Part shown: positions 1 through 7,808 of the stretch, in pieces
How positions within the stretch are numbered: the stretch's first letter is position 1
How the letters are laid out: the number at the start of each line of letters is the position of its first letter
DNA from: an uncultured Muribaculaceae bacterium
GTDB lineage: Bacteria > Bacteroidota > Bacteroidia > Bacteroidales > Muribaculaceae
DNA length: 64,000 nt
Assembly: GCA_910579035.1 (NCBI GenBank)
Contig: CAJTSR010000012.1
Coordinates: 1-64,000, forward strand
Direction of reading: 5' to 3'
Position numbers and translations under genes: made by a program
The notes under the pieces: model-generated
The model's input: only the letters and a program-made list of their open reading frames with translations
The model's database searches: none
What the model was told of the DNA's origin: nothing

Positions 1-544
1 TGGACACCGGCATAAGCTTACCAAGCTTGTAGAGGAAAGTAACAATCTTATATCTAAACCTGCGGTGATACCACCATAGGCTGCATTGTCACGTCAATAG
101 GTTATAATATATGGTCAATATCGCCTATTTTCGGTCAGCTTGTTGGAGAAATCACAGAATACGTTTTAGAGGAAAGTTAACGATTTTATCTAAGACAAAC
201 AACATGCCAACGCTTTCCACCGGCAAAAGTAGGATATAAGACGGAAATATCCTTTCCGAATAAAATTAATTCAACCTCTTTTTTTAATGAAAAATTATGA
301 AGATTGTCTGGCCATTTCAAAATTTACCCAATCGCTAATTTTGCACTTGCCAGTTGAACCTGCGATTGAGCGTTTTTCTGTTCTTTTCACTTTGATTTAC
401 GAATTTTTTGTTGTTATTTTGTTGCTCGAAAGAAAACGAGCTACAAATCGATAGGAATATGGAAAATGGCCATTCTGCATACGAAAAGTCCACAGCCCAA
501 TATGATTTCCGACCAATCTGTTTCCTCATAATTCGTTAATACTT
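1..544. other. Non-coding left edge with imperfect direct repeats
   Basis: No convincing gene is visible here. Two imperfect direct repeats lie at 31-57 and 168-193; both begin AGAGGAAAGT and end in TCTAA. An imperfect stem (CGGAAA/TTTCCG, 242-258) is followed about 12 bases later by a run of seven T, so it may be the end of a transcription unit starting left of the window. A -7 promoter box lies at 336-343. A 64-codon minus-strand frame at 335-529 has no recognisable features and is probably chance. Confidence 0.5.
336..343 (+). promoter_or_regulatory. Putative Bacteroidota -7 box (TAATTTTG)
   Basis: This matches the Bacteroidota sigma-70 -7 consensus TAnnTTTG. No good -33 TTTG stands at the expected distance. 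It would give the DUF262-HNH gene at 545 a leader of roughly 195 bases. Confidence 0.35.
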
Positions 545-2374
545 ATGATTAAATCTAACAATCAGGCTATAGCCGATATTCTTCGTTCGATTGATGAAGG
601 CAAAATCCAACTCCCAGATTTCCAACGCGGTTGGGTATGGGAAGATAACAGGATTCGTGCCCTCATAGCAAGTATTAGCAATGGCTACCCCATCGGGGCG
701 GCAATGTTTCTGAAAACAGGTGGCGACAACCTCCACTTCAAGGCTCGTCTATTTGAAGGTGTTGACAAGTCCAAGGAAAATGTGAAGCCCGAAACCTTGG
801 TTCTTGACGGCCAGCAAAGGAATACATCTATTTATCGCTCAATGTATTCTAAAAATGCTGTCGCCACAACCGATTCCAAGAAAAAGCCGATAAGGAGATA
901 CTATTATATGCACATACCAACCTGTCTTGACACGCTCACCGACAGAGTGGATGCCATAATATCGGTGCCCGAAACACGGATTATTACCGAAAACATCGGC
1001 CGAGATATAAAACTCGACTTGTCATCTCCGGAGCAAGAATACGCGCAGCATCTTTTCCCGCTTAATTTGGTTTTCAACACTATGGAGATGATGCAGTGGG
1101 GTATGAATTATATGGCATTCCATCAATATTCTCAGGAAGCTAATGAATATTGGAAAAACTTTTTTGGCACTGTGCTTCAACCTATGTCCCAATATCAAAT
1201 TCCTGTAATTGAGATTGGTAATGATGTACCCAAAGAAGCCGTATGCCAAGTGTTTGAGAACGTAAATCAAGGCGGGGTATCTCTCACTGTCTTTGAACTT
1301 GTAACTGCTACTTTTGCCGCAGACAACTTTGAGCTACGCAAGGACTGGGATGAGATCTGGAATACGCTTAAAAAACACAAAACTCTGAATTTCAAAAATA
1401 TCAGGTCTTTTGAAGGCACAGATTTCCTCACAGCAATCACCCTGCTCGCCAACTATCTTAATAAAGCTGATACACCCGACCAAAAAGGTGTCAGTTGCAA
1501 GAAAAAAGACGTCCTCAAGCTCAAATTTCAAGACTACTCCCTATATAAAGACCGTTTGCTTGATGGCTTGAATGAGGCCGTGAAATTCCTTGCCGAGCAA
1601 TGTGTTTACACTGCAATTGATTTACCATATACCTCACAGCTCATTCCGCTATCAGTTCTCTTTGCTGTTGACAAAAACCTTTGGTTCTCCCAAAGCAACC
1701 GCCAAAAGCTTGAAGAATGGTACTGGTGTGGCGTATTTGGCGAACTCTACGGAAGTGCCAACGAAGGCCGGTATGTAAACGATGTGACAGGAATGATCAA
1801 CTGGGTGAAAAACGGCAATGAGGAACCCGACACAGTTATTCGCTCTAATTTTCACGCATCACGATTACGCCAATTATACACCCGCAACTCTGCTGCATAT
1901 AAGGGCGTGATGGCCCTTATACTGAAAGCCGGTGCCAAAGACTTCCTGCGAGGCACAGATATGGACTTCGCATCATTTGTCGGCGAGGCTACAGACATAC
2001 ATCATATTTTCCCGGCAAACTACTGCGAAAAGACTGGCATTGACCGTGAGCGTTGGAACTCTGTCATAAACAAGACGCCTATATACGCCCGGACAAACAG
2101 GATAATCGGCGGTAATGCGCCTTCACAGTATCTTTCGAGTCTGGAACGCAATCACAACACAGACCCGGATAAGCTCAATGAAACACTTCTCTCACATCAG
2201 ATAGATGTTGATGCTATCCGAGCAGATAATTTCGACACATACTTCGAGAATCGCTTCAATGCACTGCTTAACCTAATAGAGGACGCTACCGGCAAGCCCG
2301 TCAGCGGTCGCGAAGAAAAGCCTGCGGAGCTTACATTTTTTGACATATCTGAAAGTGAAGTCGTTGACGAATAA
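545..2374 (+). CDS. DUF262 / HNH (GmrSD-like) protein
   Basis: A 609-aa protein built like a GmrSD-type (type IV restriction) enzyme with both halves in one chain. The N-terminal DUF262 core shows LPDFQRGW (residues 23-30) and the DGQQR motif (88-92). NQGGVSLTVFELV near 241 matches the family's NxG..L...EL motif. HHIFP at about 486, followed by conserved Asn/Gly residues (TNRIIGGNAPSQY), is an HNH/DUF1524-type nuclease centre. In this family DUF262 hydrolyses nucleotides and the HNH domain cuts modified phage DNA; that activity here is inferred. It is monocistronic and faces a membrane-protein operon tail to tail. The gene is AT-rich relative to the core genome. Confidence 0.85.
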   Translation: MIKSNNQAIADILRSIDEGKIQLPDFQRGWVWEDNRIRALIASISNGYPIGAAMFLKTGGDNLHFKARLFEGVDKSKENVKPETLVLDGQQRNTSIYRSMYSKNAVATTDSKKKPIRRYYYMHIPTCLDTLTDRVDAIISVPETRIITENIGRDIKLDLSSPEQEYAQHLFPLNLVFNTMEMMQWGMNYMAFHQYSQEANEYWKNFFGTVLQPMSQYQIPVIEIGNDVPKEAVCQVFENVNQGGVSLTVFELVTATFAADNFELRKDWDEIWNTLKKHKTLNFKNIRSFEGTDFLTAITLLANYLNKADTPDQKGVSCKKKDVLKLKFQDYSLYKDRLLDGLNEAVKFLAEQCVYTAIDLPYTSQLIPLSVLFAVDKNLWFSQSNRQKLEEWYWCGVFGELYGSANEGRYVNDVTGMINWVKNGNEEPDTVIRSNFHASRLRQLYTRNSAAYKGVMALILKAGAKDFLRGTDMDFASFVGEATDIHHIFPANYCEKTGIDRERWNSVINKTPIYARTNRIIGGNAPSQYLSSLERNHNTDPDKLNETLLSHQIDVDAIRADNFDTYFENRFNALLNLIEDATGKPVSGREEKPAELTFFDISESEVVDE

Positions 2375-2474
2375 TATAATTATTTCAAGTCCAGACAGGC
2401 ATTGACTAATGAGAGCTATTCGCATATACCGACTGCTCCAAAAGCCATCTCTCCGATTATTCTCTGCCACTTCT

Positions 2475-3143
2475 TCATTTATTATTTTTGAAATGATAGT
2501 TAAACTTTAATTTGCCATAGTCAAGGAACGACTCGTCCAACATAACCTTATCATATGATAGCGTGGAATCGCTACAAGGAAATCTTCGATAACTGACATA
2601 TACATCCGTACCAACAATACTGTCAAGTGAAGGTATGGCACTTTCGGCTCGCATAAAGATACTTTCGACTTGTTCCATATTGATATCGTAGATCGTTAAT
2701 TCGGAGTATGCCCTACCCTGTTTCCCCTGTTCAACAAATAAGACCTCTGCATAACCGCCATTAAAAGTGGTAGAGCAAATTTGCCGCGAAACATATTCCG
2801 ACCGGTGAGATGAACCGAACAATGCGACTGAAAATACGAAAAGTCCTATCTGAATGAATGGCAAAAACATCCTGATATGGTATAGAATATCGTTATTACT
2901 TACAGGCGTAGTCTTTCGTTCTCCTTTTTGATAATAACCTGATTCGCCACGAAACTTTACAATAAGACCGACATTCGGCACCGACTTTAATAATTTTGAA
3001 ACCCAAACCGAACCGATAATCGCAGTTACTGCAAATACAACGAACAATGGTGTTCCGAGCATTATGCCTGCGCCTATCGCTCCGGCACAAGACATCAACA
3101 AGGAAACACAAAATAATAATTTCAGCACTGTCCTCTTCATCAC
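2475..3143 (-). CDS. Hypothetical membrane protein, last gene of a three-gene operon
   Basis: A 222-aa protein of unrecognised family. Hydrophobic stretches near residues 7-27, 31-49 and 93-111 suggest three membrane segments, leaving a polar C-terminal half (about 115-222). The start is well supported: a strong AGGAGG Shine-Dalgarno sequence lies a few bases upstream, which is unusual in this AT-rich stretch. The gene follows a 35-aa membrane peptide and a 158-aa membrane protein on the same strand with tiny gaps, so the three are probably co-transcribed. No function can be assigned. Confidence 0.65.
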   Translation of the reverse strand: MMKRTVLKLLFCVSLLMSCAGAIGAGIMLGTPLFVVFAVTAIIGSVWVSKLLKSVPNVGLIVKFRGESGYYQKGERKTTPVSNNDILYHIRMFLPFIQIGLFVFSVALFGSSHRSEYVSRQICSTTFNGGYAEVLFVEQGKQGRAYSELTIYDINMEQVESIFMRAESAIPSLDSIVGTDVYVSYRRFPCSDSTLSYDKVMLDESFLDYGKLKFNYHFKNNK

Positions 3144-3160
3144 TTATCCTCCTTCTCCTG

Positions 3161-3268
3161 CTACATTAGTAGCTTTTTGGTGCGCGATACTATTTTCAGG
3201 ATTGCCACTATTCCCACTATGCCTATAACTGCATTGCGAGCATTGTTGGTAAGGATACCTACAATCAT
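3161..3268 (-). CDS. 35-aa single-span membrane peptide
   Basis: This frame is short (35 codons) but well placed. Its ATG overlaps the TGA of the 158-aa gene upstream in an ATGA arrangement typical of translational coupling, and it stops 17 bases before the next gene. The peptide begins MIVGILTNNARNAVIG, continues with a hydrophobic stretch (about residues 13-25) and ends in a basic tail with Arg and several Lys, as in a one-pass membrane microprotein. It could be an accessory subunit or a toxin-like peptide. No family was recognised, and translation is inferred from gene layout only. Confidence 0.5.
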   Translation of the reverse strand: MIVGILTNNARNAVIGIVGIVAILKIVSRTKKLLM

Positions 3269-3741
3269 ACAAGATATTCAAGCATTTTGATTTTCAATTT
3301 TTTATAATTTGAGTAAAGGGCAAAGCGCAAAAACAGCACATCTGCAGCGATGAATGGTATAAATAAGAGTATTACAGCAAAGCCCTTGGAGGTGCCATCT
3401 GAAAATGCCGACACTGCAGCTGCAATCAATGCAACTATAAGACCAAGATTCCATAAACACATAATAATAAGGACTAACGGATGTATGCCAATGCTCAAAT
3501 GAACCACGCATTGGCTGTCACCACAAGATTCGACGCTGCCTGACGCCTGTGATTCAAACGAATTCCAATAATATGTGTTAAGAGCTATTCTAAAACCATT
3601 ATGCCAAACAGAACCGCGAAATTCGCCTTCTTTCCCATAGTTCATTCTATCGCACGATATTATTGTCGAAGCCGACAGCTCCGACAGCAGTGCATCGCAA
3701 CTGCGGTTTACCACCAAATCTTTTTTGAAAAAAGGCACCAT
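3265..3741 (-). CDS. Hypothetical membrane protein, first gene of the micro-operon
   Basis: A 158-aa protein of unrecognised family. The first 85 residues are polar with several Cys and aromatic residues. They are followed by two or three hydrophobic segments (about 86-112 and 118-140) and a short basic tail. A promoter with both boxes lies about 60 bases upstream (3803-3834). The stop codon overlaps the start of a 35-aa membrane peptide. The polar-then-hydrophobic layout fits a membrane-anchored protein, but no function can be assigned. Confidence 0.6.
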   Translation of the reverse strand: MVPFFKKDLVVNRSCDALLSELSASTIISCDRMNYGKEGEFRGSVWHNGFRIALNTYYWNSFESQASGSVESCGDSQCVVHLSIGIHPLVLIIMCLWNLGLIVALIAAAVSAFSDGTSKGFAVILLFIPFIAADVLFLRFALYSNYKKLKIKMLEYLV

Positions 3742-3802
3742 CGCTATTTCTATTTTTTGTGTTCTATCCTGATAGCTTCTTGTATCCGCATATTACCGGC
3801 AA

Positions 3803-3834
3803 CAAAGATAACTAATTACATTGACAAATACCAA
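3803..3834 (-). promoter_or_regulatory. Promoter of the membrane-protein micro-operon
   Basis: On the minus strand TTGG (3834-3831) is separated by 20 bases from TATCTTTG (3810-3803). This is a good fit to the Bacteroidota promoter (TTTG, about 20 bases, TAnnTTTG). It would start transcription about 55 bases before the gene at 3741. Confidence 0.5.
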
Positions 3835-3874
3835 GATATAACGCAAATCCCATATTACTAATTAAATCAAGGAT

Positions 3875-4051
3875 ATGAACAAACTGCCCTTATTGGCATT
3901 AATTAACATTGGTGCATTCGAGTATTATCCATATCGAACATTATATTTGCAATATGAAGAGCGAAAAATAGCAAAATTACCATACCCTCAGTGGTATATT
4001 AGGGCAGTTTTGGCTGGGAAATTGGTGCGGGTTAAATTGAAAGCAAGTTAG
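3875..4051 (+). CDS. 58-aa orphan ORF, possibly a remnant
   Basis: An open frame from ATG to TAG preceded by AAGGAT three to four bases upstream. The product is basic and aromatic (for example EYYPYRTLYLQYEERK and LPYPQWYIRAV) and is not a membrane protein. It overlaps the 3' end of the convergent phosphoesterase by 20 bases. It resembles no family I recognise and may be a gene remnant or a chance frame. It is listed because it would otherwise leave about 290 bases unexplained. Confidence 0.3.
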   Translation: MNKLPLLALINIGAFEYYPYRTLYLQYEERKIAKLPYPQWYIRAVLAGKLVRVKLKAS

Positions 4052-4625
4052 GAGGATTGAGGCGTGTGTAATCGGCGGCCATTATCGCGCCGTTGGAGTA
4101 AATCGTGCCGTGTTGCGCCACAACTCCGTGTCGGGCGTGGATATGGCCGAACAAATGTGCCTTGAGTTTAAGGTGGGCGAGCCGTTCGAGTATTTCTCCG
4201 GAACCGTAGTTGACATTATCGTCAAAGTCCAATATGCCGTAGGCCGGCGAATGAGTTATCAATACATCGGTGTCACTCGGTATTTTGGCATAGTTGCGAC
4301 TTTGACGATCGGTGACGCAATCGCCCATAAACATCGGCACGCCATAGAATTTAAGCCCGTCTAACTCAAGCCCGGAATTGCACAGATAATGCACATTATC
4401 ATCGAGCCCGTCGACATTCGCTCCGTACAGGCAGTCGTCGTGATTGCCGCATATAAAAATTTTGTGGCGATATGGCAAATCGCAAAACCAGTTGAGGAAA
4501 TCGAGCGCTTCCTGTTCGCTACCTACCATGCAGAAATCGCCTGAATGAACAACAATGTCTGCCTCAGGCAGGCCGCGCAACCGATGATGGCAACCGTGAG
4601 TGTCGGAAAGATGCAATATTTTCAT
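4032..4625 (-). CDS. Calcineurin-like metallophosphoesterase
   Basis: A 197-aa cytoplasmic metallophosphatase. The metal-binding motifs run in family order: LHLSDTHG (residues 4-11), VVHSGDF (26-32), GNHDD (about 60), ITHSPAYG (about 124) and FGHIHARHG near the C-terminus. The family uses a dinuclear metal centre to cleave phosphoesters; the substrate cannot be told from sequence. The gene stands alone, with a TACCTTTG -7 box only about 9 bases before the start codon, so the transcript leader would be very short. Confidence 0.85.
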   Translation of the reverse strand: MKILHLSDTHGCHHRLRGLPEADIVVHSGDFCMVGSEQEALDFLNWFCDLPYRHKIFICGNHDDCLYGANVDGLDDNVHYLCNSGLELDGLKFYGVPMFMGDCVTDRQSRNYAKIPSDTDVLITHSPAYGILDFDDNVNYGSGEILERLAHLKLKAHLFGHIHARHGVVAQHGTIYSNGAIMAADYTRLNPPNLLSI

Positions 4626-4633
4626 ATGTGTTA

Positions 4634-4641
4634 CAAAGGTA
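4634..4641 (-). promoter_or_regulatory. Putative -7 box (TACCTTTG) for the phosphoesterase
   Basis: A TAnnTTTG match on the minus strand ends nine bases before the ATG at 4625. No -33 box is evident. Confidence 0.35.
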
Positions 4642-4659
4642 CGGAAAATGTTCTCACTA

Positions 4660-4872
4660 TCATTGTTTTGATTTTAAACGGCGATATTCATCAATCAGCA
4701 CACATACGCACTGACGGTAAACATAGAGTGAAAACAGTAATCCTGTAAGCCCACAGAATATGATCGGATGGCCTATGCCATATCTGCGTGCGATAAACGA
4801 GCCGGCCATCACACCTGCCGCCATAAGCAAGTGTGCTTTAATAAATTTGGAATTCAATTCTGCCAATGTCAT
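4660..4872 (-). CDS. Small two-helix membrane protein
   Basis: A 70-aa protein with two predicted membrane spans (about residues 13-29 and 36-53) and a charged tail ending in KSKQ. A minus-strand TAACTTTG box at 4899-4892 lies about 20 bases before the ATG. It sits between the phosphoesterase, on the same strand 34 bases downstream, and the divergent WYL regulator. No family was recognised; the promoter and clean membrane topology support a real gene. Confidence 0.55.
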   Translation of the reverse strand: MTLAELNSKFIKAHLLMAAGVMAGSFIARRYGIGHPIIFCGLTGLLFSLYVYRQCVCVLIDEYRRLKSKQ

Positions 4873-4891
4873 AATCTCAGATTTATACTTG

Positions 4892-4899
4892 CAAAGTTA
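4892..4899 (-). promoter_or_regulatory. Putative -7 box (TAACTTTG), divergent from the WYL gene
   Basis: A TAnnTTTG match serving the 70-aa membrane protein. It lies 52 bases from the opposing box at 4951-4958, so the two divergent promoters share one short control region that the WYL protein could occupy. Confidence 0.4.
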
Positions 4900-4950
4900 G
4901 GACAACGCTGTATCATTTATCGATACAAGCCGTATTTAACAAGATTTGAT

Positions 4951-4958
4951 TAACTTTG
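4951..4958 (+). promoter_or_regulatory. Putative -7 box (TAACTTTG) for the WYL gene
   Basis: A TAnnTTTG match 39 bases before the chosen ATG at 4998. This supports the internal start over an upstream in-frame ATG at 4956, which overlaps the box itself. Confidence 0.45.
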
Positions 4959-4997
4959 CACTGCATCAACACCTTGCTGACATCTTTGCCTAAAGAC

Positions 4998-5900
4998 ATG
5001 AACCAACTGCGAAAATACATCTGGCTTATTGACACAATCCGCCGTGCCGGCAAAATCTCTCACAAGGATTTGTCCGACAAATGGGAGCGCAACAAGGAGC
5101 TGAGCGACTGCAAGCCGCTCCACCGTGCCACGTTCAACCGATGGCGTGATGCCATCGACAGTCAATTCGGCATCACTATTGATTGCCAAAAGGTTGGCGG
5201 TTATCTATATTATATTGCCAACCCGGAGGACGTTGACGACGACAAGCTCAAAAAGTGGCTGCTTGATTCATTTTCAGTAAGCAATACCATCGGCGATAAC
5301 CTCTCTCTGAAAGGTCGCATAGTGCTTGAGGAGATACCATCTGGCCGCACTCACCTCACAACCATACTGGAGGCAATGAAAGAGAATCGCGCAGTGAATA
5401 TCGCATATCGCCCTTTCACTAATCCGTATAGCTATACATTCTCAATCGAACCGTATTGCGTAAAGCTGTTTGAGAATCGTTGGTATGTACTGGCTCGGAA
5501 CAACCGTGATGAAATCAAGATTTATGGGCTTGATCGCCTTGAATGGATTGAGATTACGGATTACACATATAAGTTGCCTATCAATTTTGATGCCGTTGAT
5601 TTCTTCTCCACAGCATACGGAATCGTTATCGGCCACGAGCTAAAACCTGAGCGCATCGTAATACGTGCCTATGAAAACCACAAGCATTATCTGAAGTCGC
5701 TGCCACTGCATCACAGCCAGCATCTGATTGAGGACCTCGGAGAATATGCAGACTTCGAGCTTTATCTTTCGCCGACATATGATTTCGTTATGAAACTGCT
5801 ACAAAGCGGCCCAATGATAGAGGTTATAAGCCCTGAGTCGCTTCGCAAAACAATGCAACAGTGGATTTCTGATATGAACGAACTCTATAAAAACGACTAA
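4998..5900 (+). CDS. WYL-domain transcriptional regulator
   Basis: A 300-aa regulator with a winged-helix N-terminus (residues 1-70), a WYL domain with WYVLARN (162-168) and IYGLDRLEW (about 175-183), and a C-terminal WCX-like extension. WYL proteins sense nucleotides or nucleic acids and repress or activate neighbouring genes; BrxR and CapW are members that control phage-defence operons. The start at 4998 is chosen because it follows the -7 box and begins directly with the helical domain. The interrupted DUF262-DUF1524 gene follows within 65 bases on the same strand, so this is probably the dedicated regulator of that operon. Confidence 0.85.
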   Translation: MNQLRKYIWLIDTIRRAGKISHKDLSDKWERNKELSDCKPLHRATFNRWRDAIDSQFGITIDCQKVGGYLYYIANPEDVDDDKLKKWLLDSFSVSNTIGDNLSLKGRIVLEEIPSGRTHLTTILEAMKENRAVNIAYRPFTNPYSYTFSIEPYCVKLFENRWYVLARNNRDEIKIYGLDRLEWIEITDYTYKLPINFDAVDFFSTAYGIVIGHELKPERIVIRAYENHKHYLKSLPLHHSQHLIEDLGEYADFELYLSPTYDFVMKLLQSGPMIEVISPESLRKTMQQWISDMNELYKND

Positions 5901-5964
5901 ATACGCAATGCTTTTGCCGAACCGGCCAAAAACGATTAGTAAATTTGTGAAACAGAACGACAGT

Positions 5965-7806
5965 ATGCCAAATAATACATTTCATCAAAAATTATTGGAA
6001 TCAAAACCACAGACAATATCGATAGGCGAATTTGTGGCATCCGACATACGTTTCTATATACCATCATATCAAAGAGGTTACAGATGGGGAGCGAACGAAA
6101 TTATACGATTGATCAAAGATATTGAGCAATACGACCCCTCTATAGATGGGAGTTTCTATTGTTTGCAGCCAATAGTCGTTCGTTATGATAAAGTCAATGG
6201 TTACTGGAGGGTTGTTGACGGACAGCAACGCTTGACAACCGTTTTCTTGATTCTGACAGAATGGGACGTTCAGCCATTTACCATAGACTACCAACGGGAC
6301 GAACGCAAATCTCCCGTTGAGAAACATTATATCTCTGAAGCTCGAAATATTCTTAGGAAGTTCAAAGAGGAACACCCTGAGTGTGTTGCTGAAATATGTA
6401 AAAGGTTGAAAGCTAACTGTCGAGTTATATGGTATCGTTTAGCGGATTCCTATTCGTATGAAGAAGCGCTCGCTAAAGAACACGAGTATTTTCTTCACTT
6501 AAACTCAGGAAAAATTGCCCTTACCGACGCCGAGCTTGTCAAGGCTACCCTGTTGCATAATATCAATAGATCAGGATTAGACACTGAGAACTTTAACAGA
6601 AAGCAGCAGCGCCGTGCGTCACAGTGGGATTTGATGGAGAGAACCCTGCGGGAAAAGAAGTTTTGGACTTTCATCGCAGGAAGAAAGACGCTTGGAGCAT
6701 CAGCTCTTGATTACCTCTTGGAAATAATATATTTCAAGCATGATCAACCCTTAGAACGCATATCAAATCAGCAAAATCCCATATTCTCTTGGATTGAGTC
6801 TTACTATGAATCAATAAGAGATATTGACACACTTTGGGAGGAACTTTGGACAACCTTTCACCGACTTGAAGGCTGGTACAATGACGCAACTATTTATAAC
6901 CTAATCGGAGTTCTCACCACAAGAGTTTCCTCTCGAGAAATTGCATCACAAAGAATTGTTCGCGCGTTAAAAGAGTGAGATGCCGAAGGCTCTACTAAAC
7001 AAGGTTTTATAACTTGGCTTTGGAAAGAGGCTGCTGACGGGATTTTGTCTGAAAACGACATATCAAAGGCAAAACGCCTCACATCCCAAGAATATGAAAA
7101 TGCAGACATCTCTCTTCTCCCGTCATATCATGGATATAGATACGACACTACGAAAGGAAAAGTATTCGACTTCTTATTGCTAATGAATATAGCAATACTG
7201 AATCCGGGCCACACTAATCGCAAGTTTCCATTTGAAGAATTTAACAGCAGCGATAATATCTGGAATATAGAGCACATTTCACCAAAGACACCCAAAACCA
7301 ATCGTTATATACTATCTGCTTTGGAGGAAATGAAAAAATCAGAAGAAAAAGAATGGGACTCTATGCCTTCCTCCGTAAAAAAACAATTTGACGAAATCAT
7401 AGGCATACTGTCTTCAATTAATCCCGAAGATAATGAGGCTCTCGAATTTCCTGAAAATCCAACCGAGCAAGAGATAAAGCAGAAAGCCATTTTCGATAAA
7501 TTTATGGAAGACTACCTGCCTCTATCCGATACTGAAGTTATGACCTTGGGAAACCTCACCTTGCTTACCGAACGTCCAAACAAAGGCATAGGAAACAACT
7601 TCTTCTTAAATAAAAGAAGAATGTTGGCAGAATATCAATCCAAGGGCTGCTTTATACCCCCTCTCACATTAAACGTTTTTACAAAATGGTATACCCAAGA
7701 TTACGACCAGCCCTTGTTCTGGCGCAAAAAAAATCGTTTGGAGTATCTGAAAGCCTTAGACAAGCTTGTTGCGTCATTGTATGATCTTATAAAGAAACTA
7801 CCTTAA
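5965..7806 (+). pseudogene. DUF262-DUF1524 (GmrSD-like) gene interrupted by an in-frame TGA
   Basis: One reading frame encodes a complete GmrSD-like protein of about 613 residues, broken by a single TGA at 6976-6978 (codon 338). The part before the stop has the DUF262 motifs IPSYQRGYRWG (about 33-43), DGQQR (85-89) and NSGKIALTDAELVKA (about 180). The part after it has the DUF1524 nuclease motifs WNIEHISP (433-440) and GNLTLL (about 529). Both parts keep the same frame and codon style, so the lesion is a point nonsense mutation or read error, not a frameshift. An in-frame ATG at 5908 would add 19 residues. If the stop is real, only a nuclease-less DUF262 fragment is made, because the next possible restart (TTG 7045) is weak. 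Confidence 0.75.
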
Positions 7807-7808
7807 AA

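Noticed and set aside
335..529. A 64-codon minus-strand frame upstream of the DUF262-HNH gene
   Set aside because: Low-complexity Asn/Lys/Phe composition, no ribosome site and no family feature; probably chance in AT-rich DNA.
6976..6978. Selenocysteine or other recoding at the TGA
   Set aside because: The gene family is not a selenoprotein, no recoding element is apparent, and TGA ends other genes here as a normal stop.
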